DNA of 64,000 bases from Neurospora tetrasperma FGSC 2508 (Eukaryota; Ascomycota; Sordariomycetes; Sordariales; Sordariaceae). The notes beneath the pieces are model-generated. The model did not search any database, was not told the origin of the DNA, and saw only the letters and a list, made by a program, of their open reading frames with translations. Shown piece by piece: positions 43,717 to 57,433 of the stretch (positions are counted from its first letter, which is position 1; each line of letters begins with the position of its first letter). A program made the position numbers and the translations under genes. Location: positions 359,373-423,372 of the forward strand of contig NW_009799099.1 in assembly GCF_000213175.1 (NCBI RefSeq), read 5' to 3'.

Positions 43717-45188
43717 CGTGAACAGAGTGATGACGTCGTATCGCCTAACGAAAGGGTCTCAATGCTACCTCTAGGTGACAGAATCCGCAACGATTATAAA
43801 AGACAAAAGACGCACTTCTCAAAATGCCGTCCAGGAATTTCTTCAACGTCGCAGTATTTTCTCCAACACGGCGGCTCGGCCTAGTTGATCTCCCGACGCT
43901 GCTCTTTTTGACGCAAACCCTGTCGCTTGGCTTCGGCTCTATCATCCACCGCCGACAGCGATATCCTCGCTTGAGTCAGGTACCCGCTTGGTCCATTGAG
44001 ACGGCTGTCCAGTTATCATTTCATGATCCACTGATCGTTGGACTTGAAGAGTAGTAAGTTCTCGAATAATCATCGAAGGCGCTCATCATCCGGGTAGTTC
44101 GGATAGATATTCAGTGTTAAAGGAGTCAATCTTGTTCCTCGGTATGTTGTCTTTTGTAAACAGCGAAAGGGGGCCAATGGATGGAAATGGCGAATTGGCG
44201 AGTTTTCAGGGCACTGACGTTGATACAACCTGGAAGCCCGTCGATGCCGCCGGCAATCTAGTGTAGTGTGTGTTCGGGCTTCGGCAGCCCTCGGCAGCGA
44301 TAAGATAATCTAGCCCCTGAAGGAACTATCCAACTCGCCTGGCATCCCCTGTCTTTCCCTCCAACACCACCAAGTCTCCAACAAAAAAAGTTACCTCGGC
44401 ATCTTTGACTTTTTCTATTTTGCAAATCAAAACAAAATAATAAAAAAATCCCATCGCAGCAAGCAAGCGTCCGCCGCGCAGCAAACTCCGGTCACCAATC
44501 GTATGTACGCTACCGAACCATTCGCGAATCGAATCAACCCTCGTTACCATTTATCAAACTTTTCGAGTGCCGTCAACATGGAACAAGATCCCATATGCTT
44601 GAACCGATCCGATCGTCTCAACAAAAAAGTCGAAAATAAACTTCCAGATCGTACCGAAACCTGAACTGCCCGATCAAAACCTAAAAGTGACCCGGACCCA
44701 CCGAACTTGCCCCGCCGCCCCTTCCATTCAGATCGGAGATAACCCAGATGCCCAATCCCGCGATCACGCTAGATAGTGTACTGTAGTGTACCGCGGTAAG
44801 TCGTGTAGTAGAAAAAAGAACAGAATAAATAAAAAGATGATGTCCCCCGCCATCGCAAAGTGCGCCAGTTCCGCTCTCTTTTGCTTCCTTCGATCCTCCG
44901 CTCTTTGGATCGTCGTTGTTGCTGTCCTTGTCTTTGGTAGTTTGCGACGGCTTTTCCTTGTCCGTCCTTCTTCTTCTTCCTCCCGTCGTTCCGGTCCTCT
45001 CGCGTATCGTCGTCGATCTCCTCCTCCTCCGTCCGGTCCCCCATCCGACTCCCCTCCGCCGACCTCTTCTCCGATCACTACCGCCGCCGCCGCCGCCGCC
45101 GCCGCCGACACCCCCTCCGGCCTCGACTGAACACCACCGAAGCCCACCAATCCCCTCCGTGTGAACACCCCGAAAAACGACAACAAAA
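43717..45188. other. Divergent intergenic region between the two thioesterase-type genes
   Basis: Promoters of both flanking genes. TACCTCTA at 43766-43773. Pyrimidine-rich leader of the 45189 gene from about 44860 to 45180. Several frames in the low-complexity part are artefacts of the repeat. Confidence 0.4.
45081..45107. repeat. (CCG)9 microsatellite
   Basis: Nine perfect CCG units in the 5' leader of the following gene, about 80 nt before its ATG. Confidence 0.9.
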
Positions 45189-46623
45189 ATGGCAGTCGGA
45201 ACACTCTCCCTCTTCTACCCCGTCATCCTCCCCCTCTCGACCGCCGGCCTCCTCTATGCCGTCCACCGCCTCATGTACGTCGACTGGGCCGTCTGGGCCA
45301 CCGACTTCTTTACCGGCCCGGGCAGCGTCAGTCGTATTCTGCTGGTGGTTTACATGGGTTTGAGCTGGAAGAATTTCCCTTTTATGTGGCATGTGAGTTT
45401 ACCCCGGTTCTTTCTCTCCTTGGTCTCTGGTGTCTTGGGATTGGTAATGTTGGGGTTGTGGTTTGGGGGGGATGGATCATGGATGTAGGCGGGTAATGGG
45501 TAACGGGTGGGAAGACTGAGATGGAGGGTGGGTGGACTGTGGCAGACAATTAGGAAGCAGACGTGCAGGCGCGTGAAAGGTGGCGTTGGGATGGATGCTA
45601 GGTATGCAGGCAGCGCATTGTTGTGCTGTGCTACTGTGATCCCGCCCTGTCTCATCCGATTACCACTATCTCTCCCGTCGTCTCGTCTCGTCTTTCTTCT
45701 GTTCCTGTCCTTCTTCTGCTTCCTGCTTCCATATCCCTCTCTTTTCTTCCTTCTTATATATACATACTAACCCTTCGATAATCCAGATCCGCGTCTTCCA
45801 CGCCTTCATCCTGCACCTCCTCCGCCGTCCCCCCACCCCCCTCCGCCCCAATTCCCTCTTCCACCCCTCCATAACCTCTTCCTACACCTCCCCCCTGGAA
45901 ACCGACTACAACCTCCACAAGTCCAACTCGACTTACTTTGCCGACCTGGACGTCTCCCGCTCCCACCTCGTCACCCACTTACTCGGTCCCGCCATGTCCG
46001 TCGTCGGCGACAACGCCAAGAATAAACTTGTTTTGGATCCCCAGGGAAATGTCGTCAAAGGTGGTTTTGGTATTGGACTCGGCGCCGTCTTTTGTTCTTT
46101 CAGACGGGAGATCCCGCCTCTCAAGGGATACGAGATGTGGAGTCGCATTCTGTCTTGGGATCGCAAGTGGTTGTACATCGTCACCCATTACGTCGTCAAG
46201 GGCAAGGTCAGGCCTACTAGCTGGGATGGCAGGAAGTTTGGTCCTACGCGCCCCAAGCTGGTCAGGACTGAGGATGGAAAGGAGGTTGAGGAGAAGGATT
46301 TCTCAAAGTACGTCTACGCCACCGCCATCAGCAAGTACGTCTTCAAGCTCGGCCGCTTCACTGTCCACCCTTCCATTGTCATCGAGGCCAACGGCTTGCT
46401 TCCTGAGCGTCCTGGTGAGGGATGGCGTGGCGGCGAGACCGGTACCGGCACCTCCGAGGATCTTGGCGAGATCAACGAGAACAGCGAGTGGGACTGGAAG
46501 CGCGTCGAGTACGAGCGCAGAAAGGGCATGGAGTATGCTCAGCACTTTGCTGCCTTGGATGGCGTCAACTCCCTGTTCGACGGTGGCGACGATGGTGCCA
46601 TTGGCAAGTTCCATCTGGGTTAA
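45189..46623 (+). CDS. THEM6-like 4HBT_2 hotdog protein (often mis-named capsule biosynthesis protein), 346 aa
   Basis: Exon 1 is 45189-45392 and exon 2 is 45787-46623, phase 0, with a 394-nt intron (GTGAGT, AATCCAG). An N-terminal hydrophobic segment (PVILPLSTAGLLYAVHRLMY) and WKNFPFMWHIRVFHAF resemble the membrane anchor and lead-in of THEM6. The hotdog core starts at about residue 105: SPLETDYNLHKSNSTYFADL (the conserved D/N-rich first strand and helix) followed by GFGIGLGAVFCSFRREIPPL, MWSRILSWDRKWLYIVTHYV and KYVYATAISKYVFKLGRFTV. The C-terminal 70 residues are charged. Function unproven; acyl-CoA thioester or related binding at a membrane is inferred. Confidence 0.82.
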
Positions 46624-46968
46624 ACTTAAAAAAAAAAGCACAAAGAAAAGAGACAAATCAGCACGGAGAAAACATTATTCTAGATATCATAGACACGGGG
46701 CAATACATGGCACGGATAGACGGAAAAAGATAGCATTGGGAGCGAATCATGTTGAATTACTACTACTACTAGAACTTTTAGGATCGGCTCCGGGTCGCCT
46801 CTAGATATGTTTGTACCCCCGGACATTAGGAAGTTGATGCTGTGTGCACAATCATACACGCACAAACGCAAAGAGTGCAGCTGGTTCTCTCGCGTCCACC
46901 GAGTAGACAGAAACCTGCCATCCAGATCCTTATCATCCACTCTGCTGCTGCCAACCACATCCCCACAC

Positions 46969-47887
46969 TCAAAGCATCATGAAGCATGCGGCCAACGCAC
47001 CAACACCTGTCATGACAATGACACCAGCCCCTGATCGCGCCGTCGAAGCACCGCTGCTCTTGTCAGTGGGAGCTGGTGTTTGGCTGGAGCTGGAGGCAGG
47101 GACGTAAAAAGCAGCGGGCCTGGTAACGGTATTGACGGCTATGTTTCTGGGCTCCCAAACGGAGGACCAAATAGTCTCAGTCGTGTAGCCTGACGAGTAC
47201 GAGTCTGAAGGAACATTGATGACGACAACTGGGGCCGCTGACGACATGGGGAACTGAACCGTGTTCGGGCCAGGCGTGAGGTTCTCGACTGTCGTCAGTA
47301 CGTCGCCAGTTGGGGCTGACGTGGTGGTCGTGCTGGACGAGACGTCAGACGTTGTGATGGTCGTGCTGGACGTCGAGATGGGTGTATCGGTAGAGGTTGC
47401 AGAAGAAGGCTCGTCAGAAGAGGGCTCGTCAGAAGAGGTCAAGGTCATTGTGGTTGTTGAAGTCGAATCGTAAATAATGACAGACTCGACTTGGACCGCC
47501 GCGGTGGTGGTCATTGTCATTGTCGTTGACTCCATCCCAGTCAGCGTAGTTGTCGAAGCTTCAAGAGTATCAATGTCAAGCATGGCTGTCTCAGGCCTCT
47601 CAGTGCGGAACGTCACAGGGCCAAGGTCATCTATGTCGGCAATGTTAGATTGAGTTGGTCATCAACACGAGTGGAACGTGGGCACTTACCCCATGGACCT
47701 GAAGTCGTCACAGGAATAGCTTCGGACTTGCCCGTGGTTTCAGGAGCTGGAAAGCATGTGGCTTGTCAGAATGCCTTCGAGTAAAAAGAGACATGCTTGC
47801 TTGGGGCTCACCTGGGGCGTGTCTGTGAGACCATGCTTTGTCGGCCAGGACCAAAGCCAAGAGTGAAACGACTGTGGTGGAATGCAT
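46969..47887 (-). CDS. Ser/Thr-rich secreted protein with probable GPI anchor, 264 aa
   Basis: Exons 47887-47812, 47746-47690 and 47630-46969 join in phase (donors GTGAGC and GTAAGT; acceptors TTCCAG and ACATAG; CTAAC branch in intron 2). The N-terminus is a signal peptide (STTVVSLLALVLADKAWS). The middle is a long Thr/Ser/Val-rich stretch expected to be heavily O-glycosylated, including two tandem SSDEP units. The C-terminus has a short small-residue region (SSGASTARSGAG) followed by a hydrophobic tail (VIVMTGVGALAACFMML), the arrangement of a GPI-attachment signal. Likely located at the plasma membrane or cell wall. No catalytic domain is visible. 46624-46968 between this gene and its convergent neighbour is 3'-flanking DNA. 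Confidence 0.75.
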
Positions 47888-50800
47888 GGTGACTTGGAAC
47901 AAGTAGAGATGATGTCCAAAGAATGAGGCAATGAATGACTGGTTGGGTTGGCAGCAAGAGAGTGTTGGGCGGACAAGAGAAGCAAAAATGAAGAGTACTG
48001 ATGATGCTGATGGAGGAGCAGAAAAACATGGATCAAGTGTCTGAGGAACAGACCTCTATTTGAACCCCAAGGATACTCTCAGCTCTCGTCTCCTACCTGT
48101 GTATTTGTTTGTTGTTCTCTTCAGCACTCGCACGGTTCAGTTGTGTTGTGACTTCTATGTTGTGAATGCGAAGACAGTGGCGTGTCAGATCATGTTTTGT
48201 ATATGGCAGTTGCGGTCATGATGTTGGTCGACCGATTACGGACAGCAGCCCGAGAATGTCATCCAACGAAGCAAGAATGGCCTACGCAAGCCTGGTGTGA
48301 TAGGACTCACTCTCCGTCACCGACAATCACCACAACCAGGTGAATTTTGGTATGGGAAGAACAAGCCCATCCAGATGTTAGGTTATCTACGAAGTGTTGT
48401 TCAGTTGCGCCTTTTTCTATCCGATGGTGGGGTTTCGCTTGGAAAAGGTGTAAAGCATTTCTGGCGTCCGGTCCTGGACCAGGAGAGCTCATCGAAAGGG
48501 CTTTCTCAGTCCCTTCGGACATCAGGGTTCATCCAAATGGAGCACGATAACCAAGGTGGAAGTTTCGCTGTTGCTAACTGGACAAGAGATCGGAGCGGCA
48601 GGCGTGGTTGCTCCTCCCAACTGGTGAGCGACTGCGACTGCTTCATTTCACTGAGTCAATGACGGAGCGGGCTCATGGCGGTATTTTGGAAGCACCTGCC
48701 AGATCTTGACGGAGGGTCCTGTTATCATGTTGTGATAGGCTTTCTGGCATATAATGGAAGGAACGAGACACAGGCACTGAGCTCTTCGCTCGGCAAACAA
48801 CTCGAGAGCTGCTGCTGGACCTCGTAGGATCTGACTATTTCGCCAACAGAGGCAGGAACCTAACGAGTGTCGCAAACGTCCTTTTATCACCGAAAATTGA
48901 CCGGACCTGAAGGAGGCATTGTGCGGTATGGACAGGATCGTCCAACAACTGAACTCCCGCGGTAACTCTCGCTCATGTAACTAAAGAATCCAAAACACCT
49001 GCTTGCAAGTAAGAAACTTTCAGTTGCCCATTGTTGAGCCTCAGATTTTCATCGTTCTTTCCGACCATGTGTTTGTCTGACCTGACACGCTAGATGTGCA
49101 GGCAGAGGAAAGACCTCCCGAGAACTTGCACCTGCAAGAGGAAAGAGCGGTTCGAAGCTCTCCATTTGGCCACTGTTGGTTTTCCACTGTTCCGTCATAA
49201 GTCTAGGCGGGTTCTGCCTTGATGTTTCCTCGTTGGCTTTAGGTTTTGCAGCCTCAAATCCAACCAAGCAGTGACCAGTTTCTAGCGATGAGTTGGCTCA
49301 TCGCACCTCGACGCCTGATTTGACCCGTTCTTCTTACTCGGAGACGACCTGGCTCGCCATGGTTGCACTTGCAAGTGTTCCGTGAAGCCCAGTCCAACTG
49401 GCCACTTAGTTTTCCTTTTAACGTGTCCCGGCAGGAACATCAACGAAAGGAATGTAGTTCCATTAGAAAATCAGGAAATAGCCCGTCAAGTTTCGACCAA
49501 ACGGCAGTGACAGAACTGACCACCGCAAACGCCAGTCCACTTGAACAGAGAGATCCGCCATGGCCATTGAGCCGGCCCGGTCTGCTCTTTCCACCTGGCT
49601 GGCCGGATGTTGGCCGCAGTCATTGAAGGAAGAAACACAGCCGCCATGCTGTCGCCAAGGCAGATTGGCCGCTTTCCCAGAAAACAGGCTACAACGAACC
49701 GGACATCCTCAAATCTCACTTGCCGTTCAAAACCCTGAAAAAGGTTCCATGATCGTAGCAGTGTTAAGATGGGTTGACAATTTCCTGATAGATGTTTGCG
49801 TCTTTCCCTTTCATCGTCTGAGTCACTTGCTTCACTCGCACAAAGATGAGCGGAACCGGAAACTCGGGCAAGGGAGGACATCGGGCTTTGGGAAGGAAGA
49901 TGATGGGCCACTCACTTCCAATATCAACCACACACATAAACCATGGGAAGAACAGGATGGACGGATCAAGACTCCCTGGCCGCATGTGCAATTGGTTCGC
50001 TCTTCAGCCGGAAGTGACAAGACCGCAATCAGGGTCATGGGCACGTCGTTCCGTCGCCTCCGAAAGAAAGGATTGTACCCCGGGGATCATTTACAACCGG
50101 TACATGAAGCCATCATCGACACGCATGTGAGTAAGTGGTTCACTCGTCCTAAGATCCACACTCACCAGGGTCACAGGCATCCATTTGCGCTTGTCAACTT
50201 CCACAAAAACCTCCCCCTACCGACAAATGACCGTCATCCACGCCGGTTTGTCAGGCCTTGTTGGTCCAGCTGATCATGCAGCGATCCTGTTTGTCCAACA
50301 AGCGACACAAGCGCGGTGCGCCTCCAAAGCTTCTTCGGGCGTTTCTAGTGTAGGCTTTACCCAGGCATCCATGTCAGCCCGAGGCTTCCACTTTGGAAAA
50401 CATCCAGAAGCGGTGCCGCCGATGATGGTGTGTAACGAGCGGGGTAGAATAGTTGCTTCCAACACCGTGTTGGGAGATTAGGTATCAAGCGCACCTACTT
50501 ACCCCTGCCACCGCATATGACCCGGAGTTTTTGTGGTATCGATGGAATGACAGGAAGTCAATAACACAATCCTCCATTCCGACATAACAAAGAAACAGAT
50601 GTGAGAAGGGTGTTGATGGCATTTTCTTGCTTCTCCATCGAGACAAACACGCATGCATACAGTCTTTCCCATGATGTGAATGCGACACTGCGGTTTGTCA
50701 GCGCCATCAACCATCACCGGCACCGCAACGGCACGGTCTCTCTTTCTCCTTCTCTCTTTGTGACACCATCTTGACTTCCGAAAATTGACGGGGGAAACCA

Positions 50801-53800
50801 GAAAGGGAAACCATCAAGCGACGCTGCTACTCGGTACACCCCCGCAACTCCTAAAGGAGGAGTGACCCAAGATATTGTTGCAATTTCAGTTAGTTGCAAG
50901 AGAACCTTTTTAAGATGAGAAGCACAAAAAAAAGACAACGTCGAGAAAGGGACTGGAGAAAGAACAGATCAATAGCTCACCAAGTTCAATTCTCGCGGCA
51001 GCCGGTTAATCCCATCCTTCGTTCCTTGACTTTTTCGACGCCGCAGAGGTGCATGGATTTCCAGTTGTGGACCATTAACGCAGGTGGTACTGTATTCCAT
51101 TGTTCGCAAGCGAAACTGAGCGACGTAAGAAAGCGTGGATGAGCATGGATGATAATGCGAATGCAATGGTGTGTGGTTGCCTTGACCTTGGTAACGATGC
51201 ATTCATTGATGGTGGTTTGCATCGATGGCAGTCGTGATTTCGGCCGGATGTGATGCAATGCGGTGCACAAGCGACGCAAGCGACGACGTCGGTGTCCACG
51301 GAATCGAATCACTTTATTCCTCCATCGGACGTGCCTGCGACGATGGTATCCCATTTCTCAAAGCATGAAAGCAGAAAAGAAATGATAGTATCGCAAGGCT
51401 CTTTTCGAAACCTGATCAACAGAGGGAATGAATTATACATCCGCAACAAACCCCGAAAGCGACATCCTTTCTTTCTTCCTCCGTCCCGTCCGTCGCTGCG
51501 TCGGGTCGCATTTTCATCTTCATCCTCTTGCTCCACAATCTGCCCTGCACTAACACCTATACGCATTAACCTCCCCACTAACGCGCTTGTAAGCGCCAAC
51601 AATGCATACGACCTTCAATCCCATTGGTTGATCATACGCCTTTAGCGGGGCTTTGTGTGCTGCATGGCGCTTTTTCGGCATCACACTCACTCGCACACGC
51701 ACACAACAACCTAAGAGACGCGGTGCGGAGCATGGAAGCGGAGTTGAGTCCGGTCTTGGTGGGAATATTGGCATCTTGGCCTTTCTTGTTCTTCATCATA
51801 TGCATGAAATTTCTTACTTGATGGCTTCAACCGGAAAGTGAGTAGAAGGCGTGCTGACAGCATGTTACCAATGTTGCACCGCCTGCTTCTCGGACGGTCT
51901 TGCGGTGGTGGTTACGAGGAGGGAAGGAGGAGTACCGGTCGGTTGGTCGGCACCGTGGCCGCGGCCATTCTTCGCATCGATTTGATATGATGTGTCTGTC
52001 ATGGCCGGTTGAGTTAGTAGGCCGGTTTGACTACCGGGCTATGTATTGCTTTTGGGATCATACAAGGTTGAGTGATGAGGCAACTTTGTGGGTTGGCTTC
52101 TCTTCGACTTTATTTTACGAATTCATTCTGGACGAAAATGCGATAATGATTGATGCTTGGAAGGATCAGTCCCCCGGTTGGCAAGATGGAAGGCGGTGCA
52201 GGGCTTCCTTTTGAACGAGAAAATAGCAACATGTCGTCGGTATCATGAGGGACACCTTCAATGAGATTTACTCAGAAAAAAAAAAAATGCCCTGATTTTC
52301 GAGAGATGCATCTGATAAAACTTGGCTCGGCATGCTCTCCGACCGAGGACATTGCAGGCTGGTTCTTGATAAACCGTCCGTGCGCCTTCCTCGGTGTTTC
52401 CAGGGTCTCGCGCTCCCATGAAGTTTATTTACGTGCCGTTAGAATGCAGCACCGATAACATAGCTACGCATCAAGCAAAAGACAAAGTCCTTAGTCATTG
52501 AGGAGAAAAGTCTGATGCGATGCATCGCATATTGCGGAATTTTGAACATCCGACGATGTCGATAAAGGGTGGGTAGGGGTGAATGCAGACTTGAGGCGTA
52601 GAAGGAGATGAGGACTTCTGGCGATGTTTCTTTCTCAGCTTACTGTGATATTTGGTTATTTCGAACGCCGACAACCCCAAAGGGTCTCGTGCGATGGATG
52701 GGTAGTAAGAGTCCCCGGGTGGCTTTGCGATGAAATGATCTAGGACGTTCTTTTCTTGGTTCTGACTTTAGGCGAATGTTGCCAGTTTCATGGCTCTGAC
52801 ATCTTTACTTTTTTTCCTATAACCGAAAGCAAAGGTGACTATCGGTACGAAGCTTGAAACTCTTCAGTAGAGATAGTTTCTACAAAGATGTCCATTGATA
52901 ATTGACGATGGTTTCAACTCGCGGGGGATGTCGCACCGAGAGAACTCGGACGGGTTAGTCTATTTCTCGCGATATGGTAACGAAGCTGTTACTCGCAGGC
53001 TGGACATGGGTCAGGTGGGGGGAGGGGGATCCGACCCGGCGCACTGGATGATACCAATGATCAGACACCGAACTCCTTGAAAATCACCAACTAATCCAGT
53101 GTGTTGTCTTTGGAGCCACAGACGACATTGGGTGAATTGATGAAAATTTGACCTGTCATGGTCAAATCTGTTGCGCCACAAAACACACTGTCGGTAAGTC
53201 AGACGGGCTTTTCGGGTTGGGGATTGGATGGTGGGGGCCTAATTCGAGCCTCTTGGGTAAAGATTAGCTGCGCCATGGAACTGCGCTTTGCTGTAGTCAC
53301 GGTTATTCGAAAATAGCCGAGTATTGTCAGCAAACGCCATTCCACTTGTCAAGTGTCAACCCTCTTCGGCGATGTCCAGTCATCGTTCTTGCTATCATCA
53401 TGTCTTGGCAGCCCGAAATGCGGGGTTTGGGTGGTGGTGCTCCCTCCAGGTGCTGAAACGCGATCTGGTTGGGGATCTCGAGACTCAAAGCCAAGAGGTG
53501 ACATTCCGTCAGTTCGCAAAGATCGGTTGAAGCTGTGATGTCTGGGCAAAAGTGCATGTCGTACTCCTGGACGTTTGTGATGAACTCGGGGGAATGGATT
53601 TCACAAACATGTCCCCGGGTTGGATTCCGACAGCGTGGAAAGCGATTTGCATCCCTTGTCGAGGGAGAATTCTCACTGTGAGAGATGCCTGACAGGGAGA
53701 GGACAGGAGATGACCGAAGGCAAGCAACAATTGACAAGGGAGAAGGGAAAACACAACGTTCTCGACCTCGACAGCCACGCAAATGGAACCCTTGCCGGAA

Positions 53801-55968
53801 GTGACAGCCGGCAACGTGCACTGAACGCAGGGGCGTGAGGAACGTGCAGAAGCGAGGAAACGAAACAGCCCTAACAGCTTGGGTCAGTTTCATTCTTTTC
53901 TCGCCATCACCTTTGCGAGATCTGTATTGCGGTACAATCTGTTGCCATCTCTGTGATAATCTTGGAATTGTCGCGATAAAGTTGTTGTAGTGGTGAGGAC
54001 AACACAAGAGGGCGACAATTGCGCCTGCAGACGGAGTCACAAGCAACCGACAGAGGCCGACAGCCAAGCGAGCCAAGATTGCGTACAAGTACAACATCAT
54101 CGGGCCGTCGCTGGAATTATGAAGCATGTTGCCGTTCTCTTCCGTGCCAAAAATACCCAAATCGAGAGGAAACAGAAGATGCAAAGATGCGCCGTCAAGG
54201 GTGGACACCTGGGCTAAATCGAGTGCTTTGTGCGGGTACAGTTTGGGTTAATCCCAGCCTTCCCTTTACGGAACAGCCAATTAGAGGAGTGGAAAACCTG
54301 CCAAGCTTAGTGAGTTAGCCGCGCATCTGCTTAGTGGAGCTGGGGAACAACGAAAGTGGACAACACAGCAACGACCTCATGTCCTCCTTCCACCAAATGT
54401 CAAAGCGAGTGTGACTTTCTTTCTTTCTTCACCATTCCGATATCCGCTTGCTTTTTTTTGCCCAAGAAATCTCTGCCAGCTCAATGATTGCTGCCTCACC
54501 GTGTCAATATTCCATTCAGCGACCCGTCCTGCCGTCCAGCCGTCGTCGTCAAAGACATGTCTCGGGTTCTTGCTTCGGCGCCCGCAGGTCTCATCAGAGC
54601 ATTCACGTCCCAGTCTCGGGATTCACTCTGAGCATGTTCCACCTGGTCAACGGGCAGCCCAAAGATAACCGGCAAAGTTGCCGTTGTTTTCTCTGAGGTT
54701 GACATTTTGCCCGCCAAGTTCATTTACATACACCACCTCATGAGGCCCATTGTCACGGCCAAGCGCTATCATCTCCCACTGGCCCTTGGACACACAGCCA
54801 AGGCATTCTACCTCCACCGAAACTGCGAAACAAACACAGCAGCGGACTGAGGAACGGCCACCGGCACCATCGCGTCGAATATCAACAATGAACCATTGCA
54901 CCCGTATTCGTACCACGGCGGATACTTGCCGGAGAGACGCCTTGTGCTGCTTTGTGCAAATCCCTGGTCCCATGCCAGCCGTGGGAATTATAGGTTGCAA
55001 TATTGAAGCCTCAATCTTGGATGCATGATACAAGGTACCTCGACGGCGTGTAAAGTCTTGGGGGGTTGCCAGGGTGGTGGTCAGCGTGGGATGCATGCAC
55101 CCTTGCGGATTTTAGACGCAATTCTCTCGGCGAAAAAAAGAAGCCCGTCCTCGAGGTTGTCGAGTAGTGTACTACATACACTTTGCGAAGGGATACCTTT
55201 GTGATCCTTCATCTTAACTCACAAACGACGGCTTAGGCGGCGAGCGTCTCCCAAGATTGCTTTTCTCTTCTATCTTGTCTCATCCATCTCCCCTCGTGCT
55301 ACCTAGCATGGTATCAATACTACTACATGGGACATGAGATATGAGCATGGGCCTCGTCAACTCTCCTCTATCTTCTGCGGATCACCATCACGATATCTTT
55401 TGCCAGTGCAATGGACTTTGTGTTCTCCTACACGGTTGTTCTCCTCCTGCAGAAAGTCAAAACAGCACTGTCAGAGCCCCTTCAGACCCATTCAACCGGT
55501 TCTACAGATTGCTTGCTTAAAACACCTCCATGTTTGCTTTTCCACAATACAACAATCTTGCCCCGGTCCCTGACCCTGGGCCGCGCCCTTGTCCAGGTCA
55601 GCGGACAACGGCCGTGCTTAGACTAGTTTTGACAGCCACGTTCTGACCCGTGTCCATGCCATTATCCCCGGTCCATGGCCAAAGATCCGGCCCCGGCCCA
55701 CACCACCCACGCACACTCAGTCTAGTCTAATCTCTGCCTCGCTTGTTACCATTTATACTTTGGAAGCCTGCCATTTTTTTCGTCTCTACTTTTTTGGAGT
55801 CGTGATCATCGGTCTTAGTCTTGTCTTTTCTACGCCGCTCGATCCTTATCCCTTTGGTCAGGCCTTCCAGCAGCTCTAATACTCGCTTCCTCCGCTATCA
55901 GAAGTTCTCAACACTCGACAATCAACTTCACGATTTCCTCCAGTTCTCTCACACACACATCAGACAAA
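47888..55968. other. Eight-kilobase region without a supported gene
   Basis: Frames up to 293 codons exist (for example minus strand 53327-54208 and plus strand 49560-50273), but none shows family motifs, plausible start context or splice structure, and overlapping frames of similar length appear on the other strand. Base composition is ordinary rather than AT-rich, so it is not an obvious decayed-repeat island. Small A- and T-runs occur (for example 52274-52286). The last 300 bp before 55969 are the pyrimidine-rich promoter and leader of the DUF3455 gene. A non-coding RNA or long leader cannot be excluded. Confidence 0.45.
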
Positions 55969-56773
55969 ATGGTCTCCACAAAGAGCCTTCTGCTTGCTGC
56001 CTTCACAACAATAGCATGCGCTGCTCCCACAAAGGGACCCTGCAAATCCCTAACCCCAACTCTTCCCAGCACAGGAGGTTAGTTTACTCTTCACTCATCT
56101 CCCTCATTCCCCAACCACCACTAACTCGTCTTGTCCAGGCGACAACCTCCAAGGTCCCTCTCCCACAGCCCGCCTCAAGAAAATTGCCCTCGGCCACGGC
56201 ATCCAAAACTACACCTGCAGCGCCTCCGATGCCACCCCCTCCGCAACCGGCGCTCTCGCCGTTCTCTACGACGCCACCACCGTCTACCCAGGTCTCTCCA
56301 AGACCGCCTTGTCACCAGACGCCTTCAACTCCCTCCCCCACCTCCTCCTCTGGGACCGCCCTGTCCCTCTCAACCGCCCCTCCAACTCGTCCTACTCCGC
56401 CGACACCACGTCCCCCTTCCCTGCGCACAATGACCTCAAGGGACTAGCCGACTACCCATCCTTCAAGTACGCGGGCCACCATTTCTTTGATTCGACTGGC
56501 ACGCCCATGTTCGATCTGGATGCGTCGGGACTGAAAGCGAGCGTGGTCAAGGGCGGTAATGTCAATGCGCCCAAGGATGCGGATAAGGGCGTGTTGGATA
56601 CGGGCGCGGTGGCGTGGTTGAGATTGACGGATAGCAAGAAGGGGGAGAGCAATGGTGTGAATTTGGTTTATAGGGTTTTGACGGCGGGAGGTAATGCCGA
56701 GGGGTGTGCTGTTGCGGGGACGGGGGTGCAGAGTGTCCCGTATACGGCTTTTTATTGGTTTTATGAGGAGTAG
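55969..56773 (+). CDS. Secreted DUF3455 protein, 247 aa
   Basis: Exon 1 is 55969-56077 and exon 2 is 56139-56773, phase 1, with a 61-nt intron (GTTAGT, ACTAAC, TGTCCAG). A signal peptide is clear (MVSTKSLLLAAFTTIACAAP). The body matches DUF3455: RLKKIALGHGIQNYTCSAS (the hallmark 'GxGxQxYxC'), ATGALAVLYDATTVYPGL, YAGHHFFDSTGTPMFDL, the VVKGGNVNAPKDADKGVLDT stretch before AVAWLRLT, and an ending that contains GCAVAGTGVQSVPYTAFYWF. Cys residues near the N-terminus and at GCA could form a disulfide. The family is secreted, common in ascomycetes, and of unknown function. Confidence 0.9.
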
Positions 56774-57433
56774 AGTGTCGCTTGATTGAAGAATTGGAAG
56801 GCGGGTGGGTATGGTTTATGATGGAATTGTTGATGAGCTCTTCACCTTTGTCGGTGGGAGAGGACTTGAGCAAGTCAAGTCGGGCTTTTAATCTTGTTTA
56901 TTGATGATCAAAAGGAGTTTGGACACGGTGGGAGGTGGTTTTTTTGTCCTTCAACTTCTGTCTTTTGGACTACGACGGCGTTCTGGTTTGGGCTTTGGTT
57001 CGGGTGGTCGGCGGCAGCATCTGCATTTTTCTCTTCTTGTTTCTTTCTTCAGGGTTCAATCGTTTATACCTTGTGCTCTCGCACCTTTAGATCATATCTC
57101 TCTCTTTAAATACCCACGATTTAGATACTTAATCTGATTCATACCTTCACCTCGCAAATGCCGTCTTGTCTTGCTTGTTTTGCGTCTCCCCAGCTTGTCT
57201 CTTGTGCTTCCCTTTCCTGCCCTTTTCTTCCCCAATCCCCTTTAACTCGTCAGCTGGTCCTCAGTGGCTTTGTTCGCCATATGCAGCCTTTGCATCGCAT
57301 CGCATCTCATATGGAGCTCCATTTCTTGGTTGTTTGACTTTTCAGATGGTTGTGCATTGCTTGCAGGTCACCAATTACCCTGCAGCTAACAAGCCTCGAG
57401 GTTCTCGGTTGTTTCTACACGCGAGTGTCAACC
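56774..57433. other. 3' flank of DUF3455 gene
   Basis: About 0.66 kb, T-rich on the plus strand. A GCATCGCATCGCATCTCAT repeat at 57292-57310. No gene seen. Confidence 0.4.

Noticed and set aside
44764-45204. Alanine/glycine-rich frames around 45.0 kb
   Set aside because: They are by-products of the (CCG)9 microsatellite and pyrimidine-rich leader before the THEM6-like gene.
49560-50273. 237-codon plus-strand frame
   Set aside because: No family feature, and another long frame overlaps it on the opposite strand (49911-49486).
53327-54208. 293-codon minus-strand frame in the gene-poor region
   Set aside because: Long, but Arg/Ser/Cys-rich like many chance frames; no start context, domain or splice support. 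Mentioned only as a possible orphan.
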